Source: JAMIFN01 sp035906235 (GTDB lineage: Bacteria > Pseudomonadota > Gammaproteobacteria > Burkholderiales > Burkholderiaceae_C). From it: a stretch of DNA of 64,000 nt. Shown in pieces: positions 9,503 to 17,744 of this stretch. Where the stretch lies: NCBI GenBank assembly GCA_035906235.1, contig JAMIFN010000132.1, positions 1-64,000 of the forward strand. The letters run 5' to 3'. The notes beneath the pieces were generated by a model, which was given only the letters and a program-made list of their open reading frames with translations, had not been told where the DNA came from and made no database searches. Every line of letters begins with the position of its first letter. Position 1 is the first letter of the stretch. The position numbers and the translations under genes were made by a program.

Positions 9503-10396
9503 ATGGCAACGAAAAAAAACAAGGGTTTGGGTCTGGGTCTAGATGCTTTACTAGGCCCTAAAGTGACGGAAACCCCAGCGGGCGATGACAGCCCGCGCGA
9601 GCTGAAATTGACGCAAATGGTCGCAGGCCAATACCAGCCACGCACGCGCATGGACGAAGGCGCGCTGTACGAGCTGGCCGAAAGCATCAAAAGCCAGGGC
9701 ATCATGCAGCCGATTTTGGTGCGCAAGCTCCCCGCAGGCGCGCACGCGGGAAAATACGAAATCATTGCTGGCGAACGGCGTTTTCGCGCCGCCAAATTAG
9801 CCGGCTTGACGCAAGTGCCGGTGCTGGTGCGCGAAGTCAGCGACGAGAACACCGCCATCATGGCGCTGATCGAGAATATGCAGCGCGAAGACCTGAACGC
9901 GCTGGAAGAAGCCCAAGGTCTGCAGCGCCTGATCAGCGAATTCAAATTGACGCACGAGCAAGCCGCGCAAGCCGTGGGCAAATCGCGTAGCGCCGCCAGC
10001 AATTTGATGCGCTTACTCAACCTCACGCCAGCCGTGCAAGACATGCTGATGGCGGGCGATATCGATATGGGGCACGCCCGCGCTCTGCTGGCGGTCGATC
10101 ATGCGCAGCAAATCACCCTGGCGCACGAAATTGCGGGCAAAAAACTCAGCGTGCGCCAAGCCGAAGCACTGGTCAAAAAAGCCCAACAGCAAGGCGACGG
10201 CAGCGCCAAGGTTGGCAAAACCGACAAATCTGGCGACATCAAACGCATCGAGGAAGAACTGTCGGATTTGCTAATGGCGCAAGTGGCCATCAGCGTGAAA
10301 AAAGGCCGTGGCAAAAACCTCAGCGGCAACCTCAGCATCAATTTTGGCTCGCTCGATGCGCTCAATGGCCTGATTGAGCGCTTACGCGGCGCCTAA
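9503..10396 (+). CDS. parB: Chromosome partitioning protein ParB
   Basis: 297 residues starting MATKKNKGLGLGLDALLG, the N-terminal motif that contacts ParA. The CTP-binding core shows GQYQPR, QGIMQPILVR, the GERRFRAAK motif and ENMQREDLN; the helix-turn-helix for parS DNA lies around HEQAAQAVGKSRSAASNLMRLL, and a C-terminal dimerisation domain ends in IERLRGA. The ATG at 9503 has an AAAAGG-type ribosome site. In most betaproteobacteria parB directly follows parA and rsmG; here its upstream neighbour is the divergent suhB and no parA is in the window. No canonical parS site was found nearby by eye. Confidence 0.95.
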   Translation: MATKKNKGLGLGLDALLGPKVTETPAGDDSPRELKLTQMVAGQYQPRTRMDEGALYELAESIKSQGIMQPILVRKLPAGAHAGKYEIIAGERRFRAAKLAGLTQVPVLVREVSDENTAIMALIENMQREDLNALEEAQGLQRLISEFKLTHEQAAQAVGKSRSAASNLMRLLNLTPAVQDMLMAGDIDMGHARALLAVDHAQQITLAHEIAGKKLSVRQAEALVKKAQQQGDGSAKVGKTDKSGDIKRIEEELSDLLMAQVAISVKKGRGKNLSGNLSINFGSLDALNGLIERLRGA

Positions 10397-10452
10397 AGCC
10401 CGCTACACTGCGACCAACCCCAAGGGGGACTTCTTTTGCAGGAGGGCACATC

Positions 10453-10881
10453 ATGGACAGCATGAATTGGCAATATTGGTGGTGGACGGCAGCGATCGTG
10501 CTGGCGGTGGCAGAAATGGCCACGGGAACTTTTTATCTCTTGGTTATCGCTTGTGCGGCAGCGTTCTCGGGGCTGCTGGCTTGGCTGGGCTTGAGCGAAC
10601 TGGTGCAATTGGCCGCAGCCAGCGTCAGCACCGTGCTGGGCATCGTCTGCATTCAGCTGTATAAAAAACGCTGTGCGCGGCAAGCGCCCAAACTGGGCAA
10701 TAACCTCGATATCGGCCAAACCGTCGAGGTGCTGGTCTGGGTCGGCAATGAAGGCCGCGCGCGGGTGGATTACCGTGGCACGCAGTGGGATGCCAGATTG
10801 GACGATTTAAGCCTAGAGCGGGGCGAGCGCATGCGCATCATCGGCGCCGAGGGTTCGACTTTTATTTTGGGCGCGGTCTAA
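10453..10881 (+). CDS. NfeD-like membrane protein
   Basis: 142 residues; the ATG at 10453 has GGAGG ten bases upstream. Two or three membrane segments lie in the first 75 residues (WWWTAAIVLAVAEMATGTFYL and following), then a soluble OB-fold of about 60 residues (IGQTVEVLVWVGNEGRARVDYRGTQW in shorter blocks) typical of the NfeD C-terminal domain. NfeD proteins pair with SPFH/stomatin proteins in membrane quality control; the SPFH gene follows 40 bp downstream, which supports the call. Confidence 0.9.
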   Translation: MDSMNWQYWWWTAAIVLAVAEMATGTFYLLVIACAAAFSGLLAWLGLSELVQLAAASVSTVLGIVCIQLYKKRCARQAPKLGNNLDIGQTVEVLVWVGNEGRARVDYRGTQWDARLDDLSLERGERMRIIGAEGSTFILGAV

Positions 10882-10921
10882 AACGATACGCGCTAATTTT
10901 TAACTTGATGGGAGTATTTTG

Positions 10922-11827
10922 ATGTCTAGTGTGTTGATATTTTTGCTGGTTGCCGCCATCGTGCTGGCCTCCAAATCGATTAAAACCGTGCCCCAGCAAC
11001 GCGCTTGGATAGTTGAGCGCTTTGGCAAATTCGACCGCACCCTAGAGCCTGGCCTGCGCCTGATTTTGCCCTTCATCGACCGCATCGGTGCTAAACACGA
11101 TTTGCGCGAAGTGCCGCTGGATGTGCCCAGCCAAGTCTGTATCACGCGCGACAACACGCAATTGCAGGTAGATGGCATTTTGTATTTTCAGGTGACTGAG
11201 CCCAAGCTGGCCACCTATGGCTCGTCTAATTACCTCTTGGCCATCACGCAATTGGCGCAAACCACGCTGCGCAGCATCGTCGGCAAATTAGAGCTGGACA
11301 AAACCTTTGAAGAGCGCGACATGATCAACCACGCCGTCGTCAGCGCCTTAGACCAAGCTGCGCAAAATTGGGGCGTGAAAGTGCTGCGTTATGAAATCAA
11401 AGATTTGACGCCACCGAAAGAAATTTTGCACGCCATGCAAGCGCAAATCACCGCCGAGCGCGAAAAACGCGCCCTGATTGCCGCCTCTGAAGGCCGCAAA
11501 CAAGAGCAAATCAACATCGCCGAAGGCCAGCGCGAAGCGGCGATCGCCAAATCTGAAGGCGACAAAATCAGCCAAATCAACCAAGCCCAAGGCGAAGCCT
11601 CGGCCATTTTGGCCAAGGCCGAAGCCAATGCCGCCGCCATTCGCCAAATCGCTGCGGCGATTGAAAGCCAGGGCGGTCTGCAGGCGGTGAATTTAAAAGT
11701 GGCCGAGCAGTATGTCGAAGCCCTGTCTGGCATCGCCAAAACCAGCAACACCATCGTGGTGCCGCAAAACTTGGCCGATGTCAGCGGTTTGGTCGCTGCG
11801 GCCACCAGTGTGCTGAAAAAAGTCTAA
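10922..11827 (+). CDS. SPFH/stomatin-like protein (QmcA-like)
   Basis: 301 residues from the ATG at 10922, which has GGGAG seven bases upstream; a TTG three bases earlier is not needed. An N-terminal membrane anchor (VLIFLLVAAIVLAS) is followed by the SPFH band-7 domain (about 25-200: QQRAWIVERFGKF, LRLILPFIDRI, LREVPLDVPSQ), then a long Ala/Glu-rich coiled coil (about 175-260, EGDKISQINQAQGEASAILAK) and a short hydrophobic end. It likely forms ring assemblies in the inner membrane with the NfeD protein encoded just upstream. A strong terminator follows the gene. Confidence 0.93.
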   Translation: MSSVLIFLLVAAIVLASKSIKTVPQQRAWIVERFGKFDRTLEPGLRLILPFIDRIGAKHDLREVPLDVPSQVCITRDNTQLQVDGILYFQVTEPKLATYGSSNYLLAITQLAQTTLRSIVGKLELDKTFEERDMINHAVVSALDQAAQNWGVKVLRYEIKDLTPPKEILHAMQAQITAEREKRALIAASEGRKQEQINIAEGQREAAIAKSEGDKISQINQAQGEASAILAKAEANAAAIRQIAAAIESQGGLQAVNLKVAEQYVEALSGIAKTSNTIVVPQNLADVSGLVAAATSVLKKV

Positions 11828-11844
11828 GCTCCAGCGCCCTCACG

Positions 11845-11869
11845 ACGCACACTTCGGTGTGCGTTTTTC
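11845..11869 (+). terminator. Rho-independent terminator after the NfeD-SPFH pair
   Basis: An 8-bp perfect stem ACGCACAC / GTGTGCGT with a TTCG tetraloop is followed by TTTTT. It starts 18 bp after the SPFH stop codon. Confidence 0.92.
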
Positions 11870-11908
11870 ATGGTGCTGCATCATCGACCTTAAGCTTTGG
11901 AAGAACCT

Positions 11909-12256
11909 ATGCCCCTCCTGTTTTCTTACGGCACGCTGCAATTGCCCAGCGTGCAATTGGCCAATTTTGAACGCCTGCTACAAGGCCAAGCCGACAGCCT
12001 GCAAGGCTGGCGCCAAGACATGGTGGAGATCACCGACCCCCAGGTTTTGGCTGAAAGCGGTGAACGCTTTCACCCCATTTTGCGCCGCACCAATGCCGCG
12101 CAGGATGCGGTTGCAGGCACGGTGTTTGACATCAGCGCGGCCGAGCTGCTGCGCGCAGACAGCTATGAGGTGGACGACTACCACCGCATCGAAGTGCAGC
12201 TCGCCTCAGGCAGCACGGCTTGGGTTTATGTGGCGCGCGATCAGCAGGCGGCATAG
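11909..12256 (+). CDS. Gamma-glutamylcyclotransferase-fold (AIG2-like) protein
   Basis: 115 residues from ATG 11909 (MPLLFSYGTLQ), with GGAAGA about six bases upstream. The family signature YGTL binds the glutamyl group, and the rest shows GWRQDMVEI, VAGTVFDISAAELLRADSYE and the terminal YVARDQ. In active members the Glu in the block LLRADSYEVDDYHRIE acts as catalytic acid, and a Glu is present there. The substrate is not clear from the sequence: relatives act on gamma-glutamyl amines or peptides. It stands alone after the terminator of the SPFH gene. Confidence 0.85.
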   Translation: MPLLFSYGTLQLPSVQLANFERLLQGQADSLQGWRQDMVEITDPQVLAESGERFHPILRRTNAAQDAVAGTVFDISAAELLRADSYEVDDYHRIEVQLASGSTAWVYVARDQQAA

Positions 12257-12272
12257 CAACCTGATGTAAACG

Positions 12273-12342
12273 ATTTTTGGGTATTTTCAGCATGTTTTTG
12301 GCGTTTTAGGCCGCAAAACCTGCCTGAGTAGCTCACTTTTTT
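12273..12342 (+). repeat. Dispersed repeat copy 3
   Basis: TTTTTGGGTATTTTCAGCAT leads into GCGTTTTAGGCCGCAAAACC and TGCCTGAGTAGCTC (core from 12308). Located just after the GGCT-like gene. Confidence 0.92.
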
Positions 12343-12361
12343 GACGCATAAAAGACCTGAA

Positions 12362-12645
12362 ATTGCGGGTCAAGCCCGCAATGACGCGAAGGCTCGTCAT
12401 GCCAGCGTAGGCTGGCTTCTACCCCGCTGCGGCCTAGGCTTTGCAGGTTTACCTTGGGTTTGCGATGGATGGATTCCCGCCTTCGCGGGAATGACGAGGT
12501 AGTGGGGTGCAGCTTATTGGGTTTCGTCATTCCCGTGCAAACGGGAATCCATGTATTTCGGGTTTCATTATTTCCCCGTAGGTCAAAATCTCGGTTTTTG
12601 TACTTCCCCATTGCTTCGCGAAAGATTGCGGCTCAAGCCCGCAAT
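12362..12645. repeat. Cluster of REP-like hairpins
   Basis: This gene-free stretch holds several inverted repeats: ATTGCGGG/CCCGCAAT at 12362-12382, ATTCCCGC/GCGGGAAT around 12472-12490, CATTCCCG/CGGGAAT around 12527-12549, and a second GCGGGCTTGAGCC-type palindrome near 12625-12645. The units with ATTCCCG and GAATGAC match the general form of repetitive extragenic palindromes common in beta- and gammaproteobacteria. No protein with coding character is seen. It fills the gap between dispersed repeat copies 3 and 4. Confidence 0.8.
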
Positions 12646-12670
12646 CATGCTGTGTTTTTCATGCTCAAAT

Positions 12671-12715
12671 ATGGCTTTTAGGCCGAAAAACCTGCCTGAG
12701 TAGCTATCGTTTTTT
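12671..12715 (+). repeat. Dispersed repeat copy 4
   Basis: CTTTTAGGCCGAAAAACCTG then CCTGAGTAGCTATC (core from 12680). It ends almost at the start codon of the MFS gene, so it forms that gene's 5' leader. Confidence 0.9.
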
Positions 12716-12717
12716 AT

Positions 12718-14145
12718 ATGCCATCTACGCCTACCACGCCCCATTTACGCCCCCTGTTGTGGCTGGTGGCTGCGGCGCTGTTTATCCAAACCCTGGATTC
12801 CACCATCGTCAATACCGCCTTGCCGGCTATGGCGGAATCTATGGGCGAGAGCGCGCTGGCGGTGCACGGCATTGTGGTGTCTTACACCTTGACCATGGCG
12901 CTGCTCATCCCCGCTTCGGGTTGGCTGGCCGATCGCTGGGGCACCAAGCGCGTGTTCAGCGCCTCTTTGTTGCTGTTTGCTTTTGGCTCTTTGCTTTGCG
13001 CCCTGTCTAGCCAGTTAGAAAGCTTAATCGCCGCCCGTGTGGTGCAGGGCGTGGGCGCGTCGATGTTGATGCCTGTGGGCAGGCTGGCGGTGTTGCGCGC
13101 CGTGCCGCGTAGCCAGTTTTTAGCGGCCATCAGCTTTATTGCCGTGCCGGGTTTGCTGGGGCCTTTGGTGGGCCCCAGCTTGGGCGGCTGGTTGGTGGAG
13201 TATGCCAGCTGGCATTGGATTTTTCTCATCAACTTGCCGATTTGCGCCATAGGCTTGTATTTGGCCAGGCGTTATTTGCCCGATTTTCGTGCTGAAAATC
13301 CCCCACCTTTTGATCGCAAAGGCTATGCGCTGCTGGCTGGGGCTTTGCTAGCGCTCTCGCTCAGCCTAGAGCTGCTGAGCGCGCGCAGCTTTGGCCTGCT
13401 GTGGCCGGCTGTGTGTTTTTTGCTCTGCCTGCTGTGCAGCGCCCTGTATTACGCCCACGCCCAGCGCCTGCGCCATCAGCACCCGCTGTTTGCGCTCTCG
13501 CTGTTTCGTGTCACCAGCTTGCGTATAGGGCTGCTGGGCAATGTGGCCACGCGCCTTGGCTCGTCGGGCATGTCTTATGTGATTCCGCTGATGCTGCAAC
13601 TGCCTCTGGGCAATAGCCCTGCCCGCGCGGGTTTGCTGATGGTGCCCATAGCCCTGGCCAGCATAGCCGCCAAGCGCTTGGCGACAGGGTTTATTGGGCG
13701 CTGGGGTTACCGCCGCGTGCTCATGGGCAATACCCAGTGCATAGGCCTGTGCATCCTCAGTTTTGCGCTGTTTACGCCGCACACGCCCCTGCCCCTGCTG
13801 CTGCTGAGTTTGTCGGTTTTTGGCCTGTGCAACTCGCTGCAATACACGGCGCTCAATACCGTGACGCTGAAAGATGTTAGCGAGGCGCAGGCCAGCAGCG
13901 CCAACACCCTGCTTTCAGTCGTGCAAATGGGGGCGATTAGCCTAGGCCTAGCCGCCGCTGCCGTGGTGTTGGGTTTGTATAGCCAAGCCATGCAGGTGCA
14001 GGCGGGCAGCCCCGATTTGATGCGCGCGTTCCGCGCCACTTTTTTGACATTGGGCAGCCTGACTTTGGCATCCAGCTATATGTTTAGCCGCCTGCCGCGC
14101 CACGAGAAAAACGCCACGCACGACCTCGGCATGAACGCAGACTAA
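12718..14145 (+). CDS. MFS exporter, DHA2-type (MdtD/EmrB-like)
   Basis: 475 residues with about 14 hydrophobic segments. The first segment carries LDSTIVNTALPAMA, a signature of drug/proton antiporters of the DHA2 group; GWLADRWGTKRV matches MFS motif A, and ARVVQGVGASMLMPVGRL and LGPLVGPSLGGWL match motifs B and C. It probably exports a small organic compound with proton influx; the substrate is unknown. The start ATG at 12718 has no ribosome site, because a dispersed repeat copy occupies the bases right before it. It is not flanked by a regulator or a membrane-fusion gene. Confidence 0.9.
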   Translation: MPSTPTTPHLRPLLWLVAAALFIQTLDSTIVNTALPAMAESMGESALAVHGIVVSYTLTMALLIPASGWLADRWGTKRVFSASLLLFAFGSLLCALSSQLESLIAARVVQGVGASMLMPVGRLAVLRAVPRSQFLAAISFIAVPGLLGPLVGPSLGGWLVEYASWHWIFLINLPICAIGLYLARRYLPDFRAENPPPFDRKGYALLAGALLALSLSLELLSARSFGLLWPAVCFLLCLLCSALYYAHAQRLRHQHPLFALSLFRVTSLRIGLLGNVATRLGSSGMSYVIPLMLQLPLGNSPARAGLLMVPIALASIAAKRLATGFIGRWGYRRVLMGNTQCIGLCILSFALFTPHTPLPLLLLSLSVFGLCNSLQYTALNTVTLKDVSEAQASSANTLLSVVQMGAISLGLAAAAVVLGLYSQAMQVQAGSPDLMRAFRATFLTLGSLTLASSYMFSRLPRHEKNATHDLGMNAD

Positions 14146-14213
14146 GCCGCTCTTGTGCGCACCTGTAGTAGAGTTTCTCCTTCCCGTTTTTTGCAAGAAA
14201 GAGCCAGACTGCT

Positions 14214-15080
14214 ATGAGTGACCAAACTGCCGTTTACGGCGCGGGCAAAACCACCCCCGCCGCCCCGCGCAAGCCCATTAGCCTGCCGCGCTTGGCCGAG
14301 ATGCGCGCACGGGGCGAAAAAATCACCATGCTCACCGCCTATGACGCCACTTTTGCCGCCGTAGCCGATGCAGCGGGCATAGACACCATTTTGATTGGCG
14401 ATTCGCTGGGCATGGTCTGCCAGGGTTTGAATAGCACCACGGGTGTGAGTTTGGACACCATGGCCTACCATGTGGAATCGGTCTCGCGCGGGCTGATACG
14501 CAGCCAAGGCACGGCTTTTTTGGTGGGTGATTTGCCCTATGGCAGCTACCACGAGAGTCGCGAGCAAGCCATGCGCTCGGCCGCACGGCTGATGCAGGCG
14601 GGCGCACACATGGTCAAGCTAGAAGGCGGCGGCTGGACGGCTGAAACCGTGCGCTTTTTGGTCGAACGCGGCATCCCCGTCTGCGCCCACTTGGGGCTAA
14701 CGCCGCAAACCGTGCACGCCCTGGGCGGCTACCGCGTGCAGGGCAAAGACGATGCGGGCGCGGCCACCTTGCGCCAACACGCGCTGGAGCTGCAAGACGC
14801 AGGCGCGGCCATGCTGGTGCTAGAGATGGTGCCCGCTAAATTGGCCACAGCCCTGACGCAAGAGCTCACGCGCTGCCACACCATAGGCATAGGCGCGGGC
14901 AAAGGCACAGCCGGCCAAGTGCTGGTGCTGCACGATATGCTGGGCATCAATCTGGGCAAAATGCCCAAATTCGTGCGCAACTTCATGGCGGATGCGGGCA
15001 GCGTCAAAGGCGCGTTTGAGGCCTATATCCGCGCCGTCAAAGACGGCAGCTTCCCCGATGACGCCCTACACGCGTGGTAA
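14214..15080 (+). CDS. panB: 3-methyl-2-oxobutanoate hydroxymethyltransferase
   Basis: 288 residues. It adds a hydroxymethyl group from methylene-tetrahydrofolate to ketoisovalerate, the first committed step to pantothenate and CoA. Visible blocks: [17 protein letters not shown], the metal-binding [59 protein letters not shown] and GIGAG. An N-terminal extension of about 25 residues (Ala/Pro-rich) precedes the barrel. panC, often the next gene, is absent; xseA follows 24 bp downstream in the same direction. Confidence 0.96.
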   Translation: MSDQTAVYGAGKTTPAAPRKPISLPRLAEMRARGEKITMLTAYDATFAAVADAAGIDTILIGDSLGMVCQGLNSTTGVSLDTMAYHVESVSRGLIRSQGTAFLVGDLPYGSYHESREQAMRSAARLMQAGAHMVKLEGGGWTAETVRFLVERGIPVCAHLGLTPQTVHALGGYRVQGKDDAGAATLRQHALELQDAGAAMLVLEMVPAKLATALTQELTRCHTIGIGAGKGTAGQVLVLHDMLGINLGKMPKFVRNFMADAGSVKGAFEAYIRAVKDGSFPDDALHAW

Positions 15081-15104
15081 ATACGACGGATTGCAGCCCC
15101 TGCC

Positions 15105-16439
15105 ATGAACCGCCAAGAGCCTACCTGGAGCGTCAGCGCACTGTGCGCGGCCATCGATAACGCGTTCACCCGCAGCTGGCCTGCGCTTTTGGTTGAAGGC
15201 GAAATCAGCAATTGGGTAGCCAGCGCCAGTGGTCACGCCTATTTCAGCCTCAAGGACACCCAGGCGCAGCTGCGCTGTGTGGCGTTTCGCCGCGTCTTGT
15301 CGCAGCTCGATTTTCAGCCGGCCAGTGGCCAGCAGGTGCAAATTCGTGCCCGGCTCTCGCTCTACCAGGCGCGTGGCGATATGCAATTGGTCGTGGACAG
15401 CATTACCCGCCCCAGCGCGGGCGCTCTGCACGAGGCATTTTTGCGCCTCAAAGCCAAATTGCAGACCGAGGGCTTATTTGACAGTGCGCGCAAACGCCCC
15501 CTGCCGCGTCTGCCCAGCCGTTTGGGGCTGGTCACCTCCGCCGCAGGCGCGGCACAGCACGACGTGCTGCAAACTTTGGCACGCCGCGCGCCCCATGTGC
15601 AAGTGCAATTTGCCCCGGCCAGCGTACAAGGCAGCGGCGCCCCGGCTGAGTTAATCGCAGCCCTACAGCGCCTCTACCACTTACCCCAAACCTGCAGACC
15701 AGAAACCATATTGCTGGTACGCGGCGGCGGCAGCGCCGAAGATTTAGCGGCCTTCAATCACGAGGCGCTGGCGCGTTGCATCGCAGCCAGCCCCGTCCCC
15801 ATCATCAGCGGCGTGGGGCATGAAAGCGATTTTTCTATCGCCGACATGGTGGCCGATGTGCGCGCCGCCACCCCAACTGCCGCAGCTGAACTGGCTTCCC
15901 CAGAGCGCGATCGCTTGCTGGCTGATTTACAAGCACTACAGGCTCGGCTGAGTCAAAAAATACAGCAAAGCATAGACCGCCATGCGCAATACTTGGATTA
16001 CGCCCAACAACAACTGGCGCAGCAACGGCGCCACACGCTGCAAGCGCAAAACACCCAACTGCACCAACTGGCGCTGCAGTTGCGCAGCGGTGTGCACGGA
16101 CAATTGCAGCAGGCATCCTTTGCCTTGCAGGGGCAGGCACAGCAATTAGGGGCCAACCGCGTCCGCAGCCTAGCCATGCTGGCGCACCAATTACAGCTAC
16201 AGCAACTGCAGTGCCGCCATATCCTGCGCCAGCAGCTGCACCAGCATAGCCAGTGGCTTAGCATGTGCGAACAACGACTGCTGAGCTACCAAAGCAGCCG
16301 CGCCGCGCAAACCGTGGTGTTGCAGCGGGCTGATGGGCAGACCATCTGCAGCGTGGCCGATGTGCAGGCAGGCGACACCGTGCAGGCAGTGCTGGCCGAT
16401 GGGCGCTTGCAACTGCAGGTGTTGGGCACAGCCGCCTGA
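15105..16439 (+). CDS. xseA: Exodeoxyribonuclease VII large subunit
   Basis: 444 residues. An N-terminal OB fold (about 5-105, with LLVEGEISNW and HAYFSLKD) is followed by the catalytic domain (PSRLGLVTSAAGAAQHDVL, LLVRGGGSAEDLAAFNHE, PIISGVGHESDFSIADMVAD, RAATPTAAAELASP). A Gln-rich helical coiled region occupies about 265-390, and the C-terminal block ADGQTICSVADVQAGDTVQA closes the protein. It degrades single-stranded DNA with the small subunit XseB, whose gene is not in the window. It follows panB closely and may be read from the same transcript. Confidence 0.95.
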   Translation: MNRQEPTWSVSALCAAIDNAFTRSWPALLVEGEISNWVASASGHAYFSLKDTQAQLRCVAFRRVLSQLDFQPASGQQVQIRARLSLYQARGDMQLVVDSITRPSAGALHEAFLRLKAKLQTEGLFDSARKRPLPRLPSRLGLVTSAAGAAQHDVLQTLARRAPHVQVQFAPASVQGSGAPAELIAALQRLYHLPQTCRPETILLVRGGGSAEDLAAFNHEALARCIAASPVPIISGVGHESDFSIADMVADVRAATPTAAAELASPERDRLLADLQALQARLSQKIQQSIDRHAQYLDYAQQQLAQQRRHTLQAQNTQLHQLALQLRSGVHGQLQQASFALQGQAQQLGANRVRSLAMLAHQLQLQQLQCRHILRQQLHQHSQWLSMCEQRLLSYQSSRAAQTVVLQRADGQTICSVADVQAGDTVQAVLADGRLQLQVLGTAA

Positions 16440-16509
16440 TGCCGCCATCCCTATCGTCCTCATCCCATAATGGGCGGTCATTGATTTTTTCGGTGCCGCC
16501 CGCACCTGT

Positions 16510-16833
16510 ATGCGCATGACTACCAAACCCCCAGCGCCGTCCACGCCGCCCACCCACCCCACCACCACGGGGGAGCCTCCCCCTTTGATCGCGTTCCCCT
16601 GCGCCTTTCCCATCAAAGTCATGGGCCTGAACCAGCCTGATTTTGTGGACATCATGGTTGCCGTGGTGCGCCTGCACGACCCCGAATTTGACCAAACCAC
16701 CCTGGTCATGCGCGAAAGCTCGGGTGGCAAATACCAGGGGCTAACCATCACCGTGACCGCCACCAGCCAAAACCACTTGGACGACATTTACCGCGCCCTA
16801 ACCGGCCATCCCCTGTCGAAATATGTGCTCTAA
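16510..16833 (+). CDS. DUF493 family protein (YbeD-like)
   Basis: 107 residues. A Pro/Thr-rich N-terminal stretch (about 1-28) leads into the compact ferredoxin-like DUF493 domain: LIAFPCAFPIKVMG, FVDIMVAVVRLHDPEF, SSGGKYQGLTITVTA, LDDIYRALTGH and the end KYVL. The start may be 16510 or 16516. The family is usually encoded next to lipB, as here, and is thought to be a small regulatory protein; its role is not established. A dispersed repeat lies between this gene and lipB. Confidence 0.88.
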   Translation: MRMTTKPPAPSTPPTHPTTTGEPPPLIAFPCAFPIKVMGLNQPDFVDIMVAVVRLHDPEFDQTTLVMRESSGGKYQGLTITVTATSQNHLDDIYRALTGHPLSKYVL

Positions 16834-16844
16834 ATCCAGTATCA

Positions 16845-16908
16845 AAAACAGAGCTGCTCAGGCAGGTTTGGCGGCCTAAAACCGCTAAAACACCCTTAAA
16901 AATGCCCT
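16845..16908 (-). repeat. Dispersed repeat copy 5
   Basis: Reverse orientation: AGCTGCTCAGGCAGGTTTGG from 16852, then CGGCCTAAAACCGC and ACCCTTAAAAATG. It fills the whole gap between the DUF493 gene and the lipB start codon. Confidence 0.92.
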
Positions 16909-17580
16909 ATGAATGACTTTCTCTTGCGCGATCTAGGCTTGGTAGATTACGCCGCCAGCTACGCCGCTATGCAAAGCTTTACGGCGCAGCGCGAGGCCAG
17001 CACGCCAGACGAAGTTTGGTTCTGCCAGCACCCGCCCGTGTTTACCCAAGGTCTGGCAGGCAAGGCCGAGCACTTGCTGCTAGCGGGCGACATCCCCGTG
17101 GTGCAAAGCAATCGCGGCGGGCAAGTCACCTACCACGGCCCGGGGCAAATCGTGGCCTACCCGCTCATCAACCTGCAGCAGCGCGGCTATTTCGTCAAAG
17201 AATATGTCTATAAGTTGGAAGAAAGCCTGATCCGCACCCTGGCCGAATTTGGCATCACAGGGCACCGCGTGCGCGGCGCGCCTGGGGTCTATGTGCGCCG
17301 CTCTGCGCCTGGCAGCCATGCGCGTTTAAGCGAGCTGGAAAATAGCATCGCCAACCCCGATTTGGGCAAAATCGCCGCCCTGGGCATCAAGGTCACGCGC
17401 CACTACAGCTACCACGGCCTGGCGCTGAATGTGGCCATGGATTTGCAGCCCTTTCACCGCATCAACCCCTGCGGCTACGCCGGGCTGGAAACGGTGGACA
17501 TGGCCAGCTGCGGCGTGCGCCCAGAACTGGCGCAGGTGCAAAGCGTGCTGGCCGCGCAGTTGCTGCGCTGGTTGGCTTGA
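16909..17580 (+). CDS. lipB: Octanoyltransferase
   Basis: 223 residues. It moves octanoyl groups from acyl carrier protein to lipoyl domains. Family blocks: [33 protein letters not shown], the catalytic Lys in [17 protein letters not shown], and the catalytic Cys in [12 protein letters not shown]. The ATG at 16909 is placed by the [10 protein letters not shown] start; the preceding bases belong to a dispersed repeat and give no clear ribosome site. lipA, which often follows lipB, is absent; the next gene is the convergent pepP. Confidence 0.96.
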   Translation: MNDFLLRDLGLVDYAASYAAMQSFTAQREASTPDEVWFCQHPPVFTQGLAGKAEHLLLAGDIPVVQSNRGGQVTYHGPGQIVAYPLINLQQRGYFVKEYVYKLEESLIRTLAEFGITGHRVRGAPGVYVRRSAPGSHARLSELENSIANPDLGKIAALGIKVTRHYSYHGLALNVAMDLQPFHRINPCGYAGLETVDMASCGVRPELAQVQSVLAAQLLRWLA

Positions 17581-17699
17581 TGCGTATTAGTTCAACAATG
17601 GGACAATAAGCCTTTTAATCGTAAAATATCGCTCAATGTCCCATTTTTGGAACAATGCAGCTATTTCAGCTGCATTCAAGCTATTTTTTCAATACGAAA

Positions 17700-17744
17700 T
17701 AGGCGATTTAAGCCGAAAAACCTGCCTGAGAAGCTATTGTTTTA
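17700..17744 (+). repeat. Dispersed repeat copy 6
   Basis: TTTAAGCCGAAAAACCTGCC then TGAGAAGCTATTGTTTT (core from 17708). It touches the pepP stop codon, in the gap between convergent lipB and pepP. Confidence 0.88.

Noticed and set aside
12362..12645. CRISPR array
   Set aside because: The repeats are palindromes of two kinds with uneven spacing and no uniform spacers, and no cas gene is near.
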